From Marasmius tenuissimus (Eukaryota; Basidiomycota; Agaricomycetes; Agaricales; Marasmiaceae): a stretch of DNA of 64,000 nucleotides. This document shows, one piece after another, positions 37,230-48,922 of this stretch. Position numbers and translations under genes: made by a program. The notes under the pieces are model-generated. The model was not told the DNA's origin and searched no databases. It was given only the letters and a program-made list of their open reading frames with translations. The first letter of the stretch is position 1, and the number at the start of each line of letters is the position of its first letter. The stretch covers positions 3,898,240 through 3,962,239 of the forward strand of contig JAQOTA010000052.1 of assembly GCA_029532415.1 (NCBI GenBank). Direction: 5' to 3'.

Positions 37230-39890
37230 AGCAAAAGGAAAACAATAAACCCGGAGGTGAGACTTACACGCCTGGAGCTACATAGTGTATTTTTCTACAC
37301 TTTCTTGAGTAGGCGGAACTGAGGGAGGTCCAAGTCAAACTGAGACCTGACAGGTGACTCTTGAAGGGCTTCAACCCGCTCTGAATTTGCCCTGTCCTTG
37401 AGAACCTGAGCGGTGAGCTGAGAGAGATGTCCAATGAATATATCAATGCATCGAGAAGTCAGAAGCTCAACAACAGCTAGCAGAATTGAGACGGGAATTT
37501 GAGCGACCAGGTCCAACCCATCCACTACTAATGTGGCAAGAAGAACCAGAAGAAGAGAGCGTGATTAAACCTCTCGCTATGTCATGTATATTATCTACAG
37601 GTAAGCTGTTCTCCCCATCTGAATGGTGACAGGACTCTAAAGCTGACTCGCGCTTGTGAAATACGAAGTTATCTCGATTACGCCCCACCTGTAGACGACA
37701 TGTCCAAACTTTGAGGAGTTTTCCTTCCAGATGATGTGGGTTCAGTCATAACCCTAAACTCTTCGACCCGGTTGCAAGTGAGATCTCCTTCCATTCATCC
37801 TGTGGAGTCGTAAAGAAACATAGAAGTTTATCCTCCTCCATTACTTGTCTGACGCAGGAGTGGCTCGCTTGTGGTGTTAATTTAAAATATAGCTGACTGT
37901 CTAATTCCCGTTGTCTACGGTATTGATTGCATATACACCGCACAGGTCTTCCATTCAATCATACGCTAAATCTTCTTTATAAACATTGCCGACCAGGAGG
38001 GCTTTCCACCGTGACCAAGAGATTGATCTGCCATTATGTGAATGACTCGGGGGGAAATGATGGAAAAGGGATGATATATCCGTGTGACGCCCAGATATTA
38101 CTTAGAACCAGACCGGGACATGGCTAACCCTGACGCAGAATACGACTCCTCGTATTACTCGCCACCCTATGTTCAATAAGTAATAGCGCTCTGTTCTCCT
38201 ACGCGACGACAAAAGCCCACAGAGTTACATTTTTAGCAGTCAATTGGATCCTTAATACCCCGGTGGGTATCGAATATAGCAACCTAAAACGGAGTTGTGG
38301 GAGCGAATCTCAGTACTCTCAAGTAGCAGTATGTTTGACAGGCCTCTTTCTCTATAGACCACTCAGCAGAAATTTCCGTACCGTCTCTATCATTACCAGA
38401 CTCCAGAGCGAGAGCTTGGATTCTTGCCTGAACGAGAATCGACTGTCCCTCTGGTATGAAGCTCAAGTAGGTGTGTACAATCCAATATCAGCCTCATCAA
38501 GGCTGAGAGGGGTCATGCTCTGATGTACTAGTAACTACCGTCAACCGGGCCTACCGCAGGCGAACGACTATCCACATCGGAGCCAGGCCCTGTGAATATT
38601 CATTGAATATCAACCCACAGTTAAATTTCGAACAGAATGTTCAGTGTACCAATAACTGACTCGTGAACTCTATCAAACTCACGGTTATGTGTCCTAGACT
38701 CTCAGAGTTTTACGTCAGTGGGAAGATCACGCGATCTTGTGAGCTGGTCGCCTTTAACATCATAGAATTGTGCTGTGAATGTCGCTACTCCCAGAACGGT
38801 GGGATAAATTTGAGTGCTTAAATGACCGCCACGATCCTCTCGTGCCGAGAATCCGATCATCTTTCTAGCAGAGCTCAGAACTCACAATTGATTCCACTGG
38901 TGCCACCAGCTGCGGGGATTCGGGTTTATCTCTAAAAGACGCCCTCGCATACTACCTGTAATAAGTCTCGGAACAAGATTCGAGGCTGCAGCTGCCATGA
39001 ACGCTCCCCGGTTGATGTTATCTGCTTGCTTCAACATAGCTTCGTTTGACTTAAAAGCTCCGGCCAGATTCCTACCAAGCCAGATACCTTATAGTCGAAT
39101 TTTCAGTAAATGATTGGAGAACGTCAAAGAGTGGAAGGTACCATTAACAGCCACCGAGGGGAAGACGAGAAGATAACGACCGTCTTTCGTGATTCCCAAA
39201 CGGCAAAGTATTCATAAACGGGGGAAGGGTGCAGGTTCGAAAAACTGGAGGTTTGGCTCATCAGCATCAAGTCCACTGTAACGCTATTCGGAAGGTAAAA
39301 AGGTAAGAAGATCAAAAAATTCCGACCTTCGAAGGGGAGCTGCACAAAAACGCCGCCCCAAATCCGACCCTATATTCAATTCTCATCACCACCACCAAAC
39401 AAGTAAAGAATTCCGAGTTGACGTACCCTGCAGTACTCTTTAAACTTGTTCTTTGTTGAAATCCTTTATGGCTTGCTAAGTCGTTGCCGTCGAGTAGAAT
39501 ATGACCTGGTTCGTGTTGGGGGTGGAGAGGATGACAATACACTAGACATAGAGCCTACAAGCAGAGGTTGGTGACCATGACAGCAGAGGATAGGTAGGAA
39601 GAGTCCGAAGATTATGGGGTATGCACCTGTAAAATGAGTGGCGTAAGCATTTAGATTCGGAAGGAAGATATGCATCGTACCAGAGGGGAGAAACATCAAC
39701 GGTTTGTCTTGAGAGTTAGCCATCGTAGCAAAAGGAGAAAAAGAGTGTGGTTGCTTACCGGGGAGGCTGCAATGATGACAATCGTAATCGTGATTTCCCT
39801 ACCTTTTTTGATTTGAGGATACAAGCGGCGGCAAAAGGGTCTAGAGACACCCAGACAGTACGATTTACTTTCATGACTCATATCAAAATA
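37230..39890. other. Gene-poor stretch, nothing recognised
   Basis: No domain, LTR, hairpin or tandem array was recognised. A minus-strand frame at 37525-37295 (FIGHLSQLTAQVLKDRANSE) looks coding in composition and might be an upstream exon of A', but I could not align it to gene A. Confidence 0.4.
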
Positions 39891-39895
39891 GTTGA

Positions 39896-40082
39896 CACGG
39901 CGGGATTTTTGATGTCAACTCATGCTTTGTAGTGTGATGTCAACACAGTTGTCAACTCGTTTTCCACTTGTTTTTTAGTGAGGTTTACCCTGGTCCCATT
40001 CAATTTCTGAGTGGAGAACGAGTTGACAACCATGTTGACATCACACTACAAAGCATGAGTTGACATCAAAAATCCCGCCGTG
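39896..40082. mobile_element. 187-bp inverted-repeat MITE with 3-bp target duplication
   Basis: Ends are perfect inverted repeats beginning CACGGCGGGATTTTTGATG and extending, with one small interruption, about 75 bp per arm (39896-39970 against 40082-40007), around a unique centre of about 36 bp. It is flanked by TGA on both sides (39893-39895 and 40083-40085). Non-autonomous foldback element. CAC-starting termini with a 3-bp duplication resemble CACTA-type elements, which is only an inference. Confidence 0.85.
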
Positions 40083-40790
40083 TGATATCAATTCTCGGAT
40101 GGGAAGCGCTGACGGTAGTAGTTGTGAACGTACCAGTGAATGATAACACATTTTGCAAAATATGTGTGAAAGTCTATGTCAATTCCTTGGTTAGAATCAT
40201 GTGTTCGGGTGGCAATACTACTTAGACTGTACTGCTCCCGACCAGATTGTGGCTTGATCAGTTATGTCTTCAGTAGTCAACGGGAAGATTCACAAAGGAG
40301 AGCGTTGAGCTATCAGCCAATATCTGATGCGCAGATTCGTCACGGACGCGTAGCTCCCAGCAGCTCCGCAAGTCCCAAGCCTTGAGATCGCTAGCATTGA
40401 TGACCGATTCCACTGATAGTATCAATGTTTCACGGTAGAGTTGGGTTCTGGTCTAGCAAAAGCTCAAGCAATCAAACTGCGTACGTATCCATTCATCGTT
40501 TTGATTAGGTGTATCTTCGGCACTGAGATAGATGACAAACTTAGCAGCGCAGCGAATAGGATTGGAAGGTACCAGCGTGATGCTAGGGAGAGATGTTTAC
40601 CAGAGGGCCATCCCACTTACCGAAGAACTCGTACTCACAGGGTCCATCATTCATACACGGAACCACAACTTTTGAGACCCTGTTTGAGATTGTGAGCCCT
40701 ACCTTCTTCCCATAGTGAATGGGACAAATTACTGTATACCATGTATAATGGGATCCAGACAGGCTGTTTGGACCCATTCTAAGTACTGTG
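40083..40790. other. No gene recognised
   Basis: Short frames only, no motif. A (CG)n run (about 40790-40799) marks the start of the tandem repeats that precede the TLH-2 cassette. Confidence 0.4.
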
Positions 40791-40807
40791 CGCGCGCGCA
40801 GCTCCCA

Positions 40808-40895
40808 AGTGTACAAAAAGTGTACAAAAAGCGCCCATAGCAAGTCTACAAAAGTGTACAAAAAGTGTTCAAAAAGCGTTCAAAAAGCTTACACT
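40808..40895. repeat. GTGTACAAAAAG tandem repeat
   Basis: Six or so degenerate copies of GTGTACAAAAAG(C). The same word recurs as a longer array at 58200-58405, so the TLH-2/A/B cassette is flanked on both sides by this repeat. Confidence 0.75.
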
Positions 40896-40969
40896 AGTGG
40901 AATGGGCACCAGTGATGGTGTAAATCTACACCAGGAACTGGGGGGGTGCACCAGGAAAACAGCGTGAGC

Positions 40970-41285
40970 CGAGTTGGTTTAAGGAATCTCTGCCCTTAAA
41001 CCAACACTGGAGGACTGCCTTCCCTGTCCGGTCGGGCCAGTCCAGCAAGAGCTTTCCATTGGAACAAGGTTGGTTTAAGGGGCTCTCGACCTTAAACCAA
41101 CTCCCGGGAGGCCATGTTGTCTTGTTGAGCGTGCACCAGGAAAAAGCGCGAATTGGTTTAAGGAATTTCCGTCCTTAAACCAACTGCTGGGAGGCCGCGT
41201 CGTCCCACACCGGGAACTGAGAGGTGCACCAGGAAACAGTGCGAGTTGGTTTAAGGAATTTCTGCCCTTGAACCAACTCCCGCAG
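40970..41285 (+). repeat. Four hairpin elements with GC-rich tails
   Basis: Hairpins start near 40975, 41070, 41153 and 41247 (TTGGTTTAAGG ... CCTTAAACCAA), separated by about 80-95 bp of related spacer (GCACCAGGAAA, GGGAGGCC). They form a small tandem array at the upstream edge of the cassette. Three related copies lie at 28417-28570. Confidence 0.82.
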
Positions 41286-41829
41286 GCTGTGTCGTCTGTC
41301 AAGCAGGGTATGTTTGGTGCGAGTTTTTTTTTTTTTTCTGTTGAAACAAGTCGAGGTTGGTGCTCTCAAATCAGTTTGGTTTAGCAAATTATTTTCCTTG
41401 AACCAAAGAGCTGTCGCACTGTCACAGCACTGTGACTGTGTCATATGACTGGAAGACTGTTGGTTAGACTGACTGGGTCAACAATTGAAAGTTCAGACTG
41501 TGAAAAAGATGATGTTTGGTTTAAGTAAATAATTCTGTTAAACCAAGTGCTCAAAAATGCGAAGCTGGGAACATCTGATTGGTGGACATGATGAATCTAA
41601 TAGGTGGGACTCTTTTTCAAAAATGCGAAAATTAGTGGGTGATATTGGTGGGGTGTTCAGTTTGTTGGTTTAAGCAACAGAGAGTGTTAAACCAAGTGTT
41701 CAAAAAAAAACAGCAAAGTGGAGATGTTTGAAATGGTTAAATGATGGCCATAATGGTTCAGGAAGGTTATACCAATGACTGACAGGGTGGAAAAGGGAAG
41801 GGAGGCACAAAAATGCGGACTTGGTGGGA

Positions 41830-42000
41830 GATGGTGGTGGTAGGAGGTCAAGAGAGGTAGGGTGGGAAAGTGATGGGACATGGAATGATGATGAGTCACA
41901 TGGGTCAGGTGACAGATCACATGACCGCCTTTTGTGACATTTAGTGGAGGGTGTGACACTTTCCCACACTCCCTCTCTTGACCTCTTACCACCACCATCA
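41830..42000. promoter_or_regulatory. Inverted pair of cassette boxes upstream of TLH-2
   Basis: The box CTTGACCTCTTACC-ACCACCATCA lies at 41977-42000 (+). Its inverted copy lies at 41852-41830 (-), each extended by CCCTCTCTTGA or a close variant and the TTTCCCACACTC region. The pair brackets about 125 bp, 240 bp upstream of the TLH-2 ATG. The same box sits 33 nt before the gene A ATG, 13 nt before the gene B ATG, and next to the B' start. Proposed shared promoter element. Confidence 0.6.
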
Positions 42001-42227
42001 CCTGTAAGTGCTGGATTTGTGTTTGGGTCAAAATCCACCCTTTGGTTTAACAAAATTCTGACACTAAACCAAATCAAATCAAATAAATAGTCCAAGTAGT
42101 CTTTGGTTTAAGAAAATAATTTCATTAAACCAAATCGTCTTCTGTCACTGCCTGTGAGTTGCATGCATGCATGAATTGTGTGTAATTTGCCAAATGTGCC
42201 GTACTGAACCAATCTCCGATTGCCTTG

Positions 42228-42260
42228 TTGGTTTAGTGAAAAATGCCAACTAAACCAACT
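42228..42260 (+). repeat. Hairpin element spanning the TLH-2 start codon
   Basis: Stem TTGGTTTAG / CTAAACCAA, a covariant version (G-C instead of A-T at the ninth pair) of the family stem. The loop contains the ATG at 42243 and the 3' arm codes for residues 3-5 of the protein. The same arrangement is preserved in the deleted copy at about 29516. Confidence 0.75.
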
Positions 42261-45200
42261 GCTCAATCTGCTTCTTCAGCTGAACCAGCTGAACCAGGTG
42301 ATTTGCCCCTCTGTGCCTCCAATGTTGATTTGGTTTAACGATTTTTTTTCCTTAAACCAGATCTCTCTCAGCTCACTCTCTGTCCAGACAGCACCGAGCT
42401 GTATACCCATCCTGTGCTCGAGAGCTACAATCTTGCCATCAACTCCCGGCTCATGCTTTTTATTTGTCTGGCTTGCAAAAACGCGCAGACAAAAACATCC
42501 GTTCTCACCCATTTTGACAAAGGCAGTCATGATGTTTCGTTGGCCTCTGCAGACAGGGCTGCTATCAGTGATCTGGCGAACACTGTTGGAATCCCATCCA
42601 AGTTTCCAAACCTCCAGTCAGCAATGCCAGTTCATCAGTTTGAAGGGCTGGAAGCACCAGAGAAGTCTAGCAGTTGCAAGCATTGTGAGATGACCTGTAT
42701 TCACAGCAAGATGCGTCGCCATATCAAGGATAAACATCCGGAAGAGAGGCCAGATGACATGATTGACTGCTATGGCCAGAGACTCAACAAGGGAGGCTCA
42801 CGGATTGTTATCCGGGTTGTGCCAAAGGAGTGCGCAGCTGATGACAATGATTCTCTGATGACGAGTCAACCTCTTTTGGACGCGTTTTTGCGAGACTTTA
42901 ATGCCCAAGAATCTGAGCTCACTGTCCCCAAGCGCGACATTCCCAATGCCCGCCTCATCAGTCCCTTTCTCATGCGATTCAAATGGCATCTCCATGTCCA
43001 TGAGCACAATCCCGAAGAGCTTGTGGAGCTCGTCAAATTCCCATCAGCCACAGACCCTTTACTGTGGGTGAAGGACATTGTCTTGGACTATTTCAACACC
43101 TCAATCAAGTTTTTGGACACAAGTGTGACACACGAGTTGGTGTTGATGAAGCTCAACTCGGAAAATCCTGATGCAAAGTGAGTTTGGTTTAAGGAAATTT
43201 TTTTGTTAAACCAAATGCTAATCTTCTCTTTGGCATCTCTTGCAGGGGCATCAACAACACTCCGCTCCATGAGTTCCACCAGGGAGAGGAAACCAGCAAT
43301 AGATACTCCAATGTTGTTGTGCGCCTTGTTGTTGCGCTTCTCCGAGAGGTGGGGACCTATCGTTTCCCCACTTTGCCAGAGCTCGACAAGGCTCTGTCGG
43401 CTCTGAGGAGGAAGAAGGGAGTCAGACAGCTTCACACAGTCTTGATGTTGCTGTGGACCACAAATTGGACAAATTACGAGGACCTCAGCAAAATCTTGGA
43501 TCCAACAATCTGCTTTTTGGTGCTCGTCCATCTCAAACCAGATGGCACATTTCTCGGACCCAAAGCAGTCACAGGTTATGTGGCACAGCTGTCCTGGGCA
43601 ATCCGCATGGTGATATTGTTGGAAATTCATATGGGACTGGCAGAGAAAAAGCAGCGGTATGAAGACCAGATGCACGCAATGGACACTCTGCAGCAATATG
43701 TGGTCGACAAGCAGTTGACAACCTTTGGGTCACTCCGAACAATCACCCATTTTGCCTCTGCCATCGTATACTCCTCCATGTCAGACGCAAACATCAATTT
43801 CACAAATACCAAGACTTGGAGAGATCTCGAGTTCAAGGGGCAGCCTTGTACAATGGACGATCTGACAGAATGCTTCAAACTGATGGAGGAGGACCTGGTA
43901 GAGTTGATCGGAGAGCTGATGTTTGGAAAGGACCTCAGAGCGTCATATGGAACACTTCATGAGGATCTCTCGAACACTTCTGATGGTTTTGGCGTCATCA
44001 CAAACCCAGCAAATTTCCTCTACCAGCACGACAGGACCCTCCTGAAAACCATCACGACTGATCCAGAGTTGCGAAACAAGTGGTTTTTCCAGGTAGCAGG
44101 CACTGGAGAGTGGAGACTCAATGCACTCCAATGTCGGAAGTATTTATTGACGCTGGCAAGGGCAGAGGGCCTCTTGATGACATTGATTGAGATGACCAGC
44201 GGTGCACCTCCCCGGATAACGGAAATCACATCGATGCTGGTGTGCAACACTCCATATCGGACTCGGAACATGATGATCGTCGGAGATGCATTGGCAATGG
44301 TCAGGATGTATGACAAAACGACAAACTTGATGCAGCAAGATCGTCAGATTCCACATGCGTTGGCTGGCCTTGTGAGCGATGTTTTCATACAGGTGCATGT
44401 TCTTATGAGACCGTTTGCTCGGGTTGGTGGATTTTTCCTCTTTGGTTTAAGGTTTTTTTTTTCTTAAACCAACTCTCTTTTCAGTGGATCTCTCTCAAGC
44501 TGTATCCGACTGATGCGACACCATACTGGACATATCGTGACTATGCTTTTGCTGGCTTTCTGAAACCGTTCACTGGTGACGATGTGTACAAAATCATGAC
44601 CAAATGCACCGAGCGTGTCTGTAAATGGGGCATTGGTCCAAGAGCACATCGAGAGATCAACATTGCATTCCGGCGGATGCTGTGCCCCAAGGCGACCAGC
44701 CTGATAGAGGTTGAAGCTGGAATGGCCCTTGGTGCAGCACAGGCTGGACACCATCTTTCGACAGAGAACCGAATCTACGCCAACAGCAACAAGAGTCTTA
44801 TCAGTCTCAGAGAGGACCAGCACTATGCCTTCATGCCTCTGACTCGTCAATTCCAGCTTCTCGCCAAAGTCCCTCCCAGTGGACTTGACATCAAGGACTA
44901 TCGACAACTCCGTATGGACAGATTCGACGAGCTGGAATCGAGTGGAGCATTCAGCTCGGATTTGTTGAAGAACGAAAAGGACAAAGTAGACAAGAAGCTT
45001 GACAAGCTGATGGAGCAGCTTGTCAAACAGGAGGAGAAATTCTCAAACATCTTGGAACGACTACTGGACAAGATTGATCAACTCGAGAAAAAATTGGAGA
45101 GTCAGGGAGCAGAGCACGGTGAGTGTTGAAAGTGAAAACGATTTGACCAAAAGTTGTTGTTGCTGAAGGCTGTTACAGTGCGTAGCGTAGAAAGAGAGCC

Positions 45201-48026
45201 AGTCAACACTGACCACAACAAAGGCAAGGCTAGGGAAGTATTTGATAAATTCGGGTACCTAGTGATTGACGACGATGACGACGACATGGACATGCCTGAT
45301 CAAAACCCAGCTATGACTCCTCCAATCATTGGTGGGACATTTTCTATTTGGTTTAAGGATGAAATTTTGTTAAACCAAATACTCACAGAAGCATCACCTA
45401 CAATTCCGTTGCAACCGATCACTGGGCCTTCAACTCCAATGTCACACAATGTCAGGACCAGTTCAGAAGCATCAGTTCCAAACAAAGGTCCGAGTTTTTT
45501 TCTTTTTTGTTTTCATTTGGTTTAAGAAAAGAATTTTATTAAACCAACTGCTCTCAGGAATGCAAGTCAAGGCTGGAACAAAATTTGATCAACTTGGATT
45601 CATACTGATCAATGAAGATGACATGCCTGATCAACAGACATCTGTACCTCCAGTTATCGGTGCGATATTTTCCATTTGGTTTAAGGAACAAATTTTGTTA
45701 AACCAAATACTCACAGAGGCATCACCCACACCTACAATTCCATTGCAACCGATGGCTGGGCCTTCCACTGGTTCAGCAACATTGATTCCGGCCAAAAGTG
45801 CGATTTTTTTCTCTTGTTGGTTTAAGAAAATTAATTTGTTAAACCAACTGCTCTCAGGGACACCACCAGCCATTCGGTCTTCAGCTGAGACATCACAAGG
45901 GATAGTGACTCATCCGAGTGAGTCTAAAAGTGATGTTGGTTTAACGAAATAAATATGTTAAACCAACTCTAGGAATCGGCAATCCACTTCCACCCGCCAG
46001 ATATCAGCTGTCCCAGGAGGTCAAGAACAGACTCGAGCGCTTGCCTCATGCAGCTTCTGTGTATAACCTGGACAGCGATCACTGCCCGATCACTGCCCTC
46101 GATGTCTTACAGGCAATGTATGGCCCCAACACTGACTGGCGTATCAAGCAACAACGAGATGCAGTAGAGGCATTGATCCTGCTGCAACAAGACGTTGTTG
46201 TTGCTTTGGGTTGCGGCACGGGCAAAACAGCTGTAGCAGTCATCCCATCGATTTTAGAGAACGGCTACACAGTTATAGTGCTTCCCTTGCTCTCGCTCAT
46301 GGCCGACTGGATCCATCGACTCAAGGGACTACAAATTGGGTTCGAAGTCTTTGACGGTGCTGCCAAAGTCACTGGAGACCACAACTTGATTCTGGTATCG
46401 GCAGACCGTATACGTGGGAAACCATGGGAGTGGTTACTCAAAGAGTTGAATTTGAAGAAGAAAGTGCTCAGAATTGTTGTCGACGAAGCCCACTACTACT
46501 TTACAGATCTCAACTTTCGGAAAGGTGCTTTTGCCGATCCGTACAAGCTTCGCGTTTTTCCTCTGCAGTTTGTGCTCATGAGCGCATCGATCCCACCCCC
46601 TGCTGTTGATTTCCTGAAGGAGAACTTTCAGCTGAAAAATCGCCTTGTTCTCCGCAGCCCAGCTCTATCCCCCACCATTTCCTACCACCGAATTGTCTGT
46701 GAGACACGTCCGCAGCGTCGTGCTGCCATTGACTCCATCATCACGGCATCCAATCCCAAGCCAGGAGATCGGTACATTGTTTTCACTTCCTACCTCGATG
46801 ATGGACAGAAATTGGCAAAAGACATTGGCAGCCCATTTTATTTCGCAGTCCCCAGGCTAAACGCTGACCGCACAGCGGTGACACCAGCACAGGAGAAAGT
46901 TCATCGAGACAGACAAGTCAAGATGCTTGATGAATGGAGGCGTGGAGACAGCGTCAACAACCTTTTAATTGCAACTCCTGCTCTCGGACCTGGAATCGAC
47001 TTGCCCGGAGTCAAGATTGTCTTTTTTTACAACCCGCCCTCGAACATTGTTTCGTTTTACCAGGGTGCAGAGCGCATCCGTGGAGTCGGCTCTTGTGTGT
47101 TGCTCACTCCACCAAATCCCTCAGCAGAACGAGATCCCGAGGAGTTTGACAATCTGTCTGGTGTGAAGGAAATGCATCAGATTTGTTTCCCGTCACCAGA
47201 GGCACCTCCGATCTGCATTCGGCAACAGCTGTCCGAATTCCTTGATGAGACACCTCATTCATGCAACTCGACCAGTTGTGAGCCATGTTCTGAATGCCAC
47301 ACATGTATGTGTTTGCCTCTTTCTTCTTTGTTTTTCAATCGCTGATGTGACTTTGAAATAGTCCAAAAGGGATCGTACATGGGTGTTCGGTACAAGGAAA
47401 AGAAGTACAATCCTGTGAGGGGCTTGCCACCAGTACATATGCCAGTGCCAGAGACAGGCCTAGCACAGAAGCGCAAGTTGCAAGATGCGTTCGGGGCATC
47501 ACATGAAGATGCTCGGAAACGCACTTTCGCTCATCGTGCCGAGTTGGAAGACAAGTTTGACAGAATATACCAACTCATGGAAACATTTGGAAATGTATGT
47601 GGAGCATGTGCTGCTGCTGGAGTGGAACAAGCACAGCTGCATAAGGAGATGAGCCTGTGTCCAACTCTCCAAGCAATAGGATGGCACAACTTCCTTCAAA
47701 TGAGGAGGTTGGTACATTATCCTTATGAAATGCGGCAAAAGCCATGCTTCAGCTGCCACATCCCCTCTGGTGGTGGTGACAGACTGCACCGGCCGTTTGT
47801 TAGAGGGTCTTTTGATGCTTGCAACTACTTGGAATTGGTGCTGCCGTTGACCTTCTATATTTGGACCCACAAGGACCTCTTGAAAAGGATGGCAGAGTCA
47901 TTTGTAGTGCCAGAGTGGGCTGACATGAAGGAATTTATGGAATGGTTTGCGACGAACGACAAGCACTACATTACACAGAGCCTTAGAATACTTAATTGGT
48001 ATGCAGCAAGTGTGTTAAACCTGTAG
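42243..48026 (+). CDS. Telomere-linked-helicase-like gene TLH-2 (1718 aa, 11 exons)
   Basis: Exons: 42243-42297, 42361-43177, 43246-44392, 44485-45118, 45179-45331, 45389-45487, 45558-45659, 45717-45797, 45858-45929, 45973-47304, 47362-48026; the frame stays open to TAG. Domains: two Cys/His fingers (about aa 54-75 and 124-144, CKHCEMTCIHSKMRRHIKDK then H). A recombinase-like segment has R614 (PPRITEI), K648 (YDKT), RAHRE (726-730) and GHHLSTENRIY (761-771), resembling R, K, HxxR, GH and Tyr of tyrosine recombinases. A coiled coil (about 850-884) is followed by a repeated EASPTxPLQP linker (885-1053). The RecQ-type helicase has GCGTGKT (K1138) and DEAH (1224-1227); motif VI is odd (QGAERIRG). 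The C terminus is Cys-rich (CGAC, CFSC), as in TLH-1. Eight of ten introns hold a TTGGTTTAA hairpin. Role by family: presumed telomere-associated DNA helicase; recombinase activity is inferred only. Confidence 0.87.
43178..43245 (+). repeat. Hairpin intron in TLH-2 (example)
   Basis: GTGAGT donor, then TTGGTTTAAGG ... TTAAACCAA at about 43184-43214, then a GCTAATC branch-like site and TTGCAG acceptor. The hairpin fills most of the space between donor and branch site. Confidence 0.82.
44393..44484 (+). repeat. Hairpin intron in TLH-2, within the recombinase-like region
   Basis: Interrupts the recombinase-like domain between its K (YDKT) and RAHRE motifs. Stem TTGGTTTAAGG ... CTTAAACCAA around a poly-T loop (44442-44471), then TTTTCAG. 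Removing it keeps frame (phase 0). Confidence 0.8.
45332..45972 (+). repeat. Five hairpin introns in the TLH-2 linker
   Basis: Introns 45332-45388, 45488-45557, 45660-45716, 45798-45857 and 45930-45972 are all phase 1, each with one hairpin. The exons between them encode near-duplicate peptides (EASPTIPLQPITGPST and EASPTPTIPLQPMAGPST). Part of the array therefore grew by exon-plus-intron tandem duplication. The last intron is only 43 nt. Confidence 0.8.
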
Positions 48027-48104
48027 TAGTAGCTGTGATGTCCCCTCGGGATTTGATTTATTTATTTGTTTGGTCTCAACTATGCTATGCTGGCTAGCCA
48101 AATG

Positions 48105-48410
48105 AAGCAAGTTGGTTTAAGAGAAAGATTTCATTAAACCAATGTGAGTATCTTGAGGAGAGTGTGAGAATGGTGATTGCTTGTCGAAAATGGATTGCAG
48201 ATCTAAATCTGACTCGAAGTACGGCACATAACGGATATTCATAACATGGGGGTGAAAGATGTTGGTTTAAGAAAAATAATTTGTTAAACCAACTCGAGTA
48301 TTTTTGGAATAGCGTGAGAACGTGACGTGATGATCAAAAACGAATTGCAGATCCAAACTCGGGTCAAAAATTGGGACACAACGGATATACATACATGGGG
48401 GGGTGTGTGA
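48105..48410 (+). repeat. Hairpin-headed repeat units downstream of TLH-2
   Basis: Two units start with hairpins (48113, 48261) and continue AGTGTGAGAA ... ATTGCAGATC ... CACATAACGGATAT ... CATGGGGG. They belong to the same family as the array at 56.15-57.73 kb, so TLH-2 and gene B share their 3' flank. Confidence 0.75.
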
Positions 48411-48866
48411 TGTGACGACTCGAAACTCTCAGACACTCCCTCTGAAAATGGTATGTGGGTGTTGCGAGGCCAAATGAGCATGGGCGGGTGTCCGCAGGTG
48501 TCCGTGGATGCCTGCAGCCTGGGGCGTGCGGGTGCCCGTGGCGCAAAAAGTGCGGATTACGTAATTTTCGCACGGTTCGGAGAAATGCGGTTTAGGTGCT
48601 CCTTCCCAAAAGAGAGGTCCTACACTGTGTGACGTCACTAGCAACCCGTTAAACAAGCGGGAAAACGCGTTTTTCATTTTCGGAGGCGACAATGGATGGT
48701 TGGATTGTGATGCTATGCAAGCCAAATGGGACCTGTCACACTCGGGGATGGTCTGTGTGACATGCAGTGACACGGGAGGACAGAGGACGGGTTTTCCCGG
48801 AGCGTGGGAAAATGTGGGACAGTGCCGGATTTGGTGGCAGGACAAAGATATTCCCACGCAACCACT

Positions 48867-48890
48867 CTTGACCTCTTACCACCACCATCA
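48867..48890 (+). promoter_or_regulatory. Shared cassette box upstream of gene A
   Basis: CTTGACCTCTTACC-ACCACCATCA, identical to the TLH-2 box at 41977-42000, ending 33 nt before the proposed gene A start codon. Confidence 0.62.
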
Positions 48891-48922
48891 CCCAATTATT
48901 GCAATTTGATTTTCCTCGGAAA

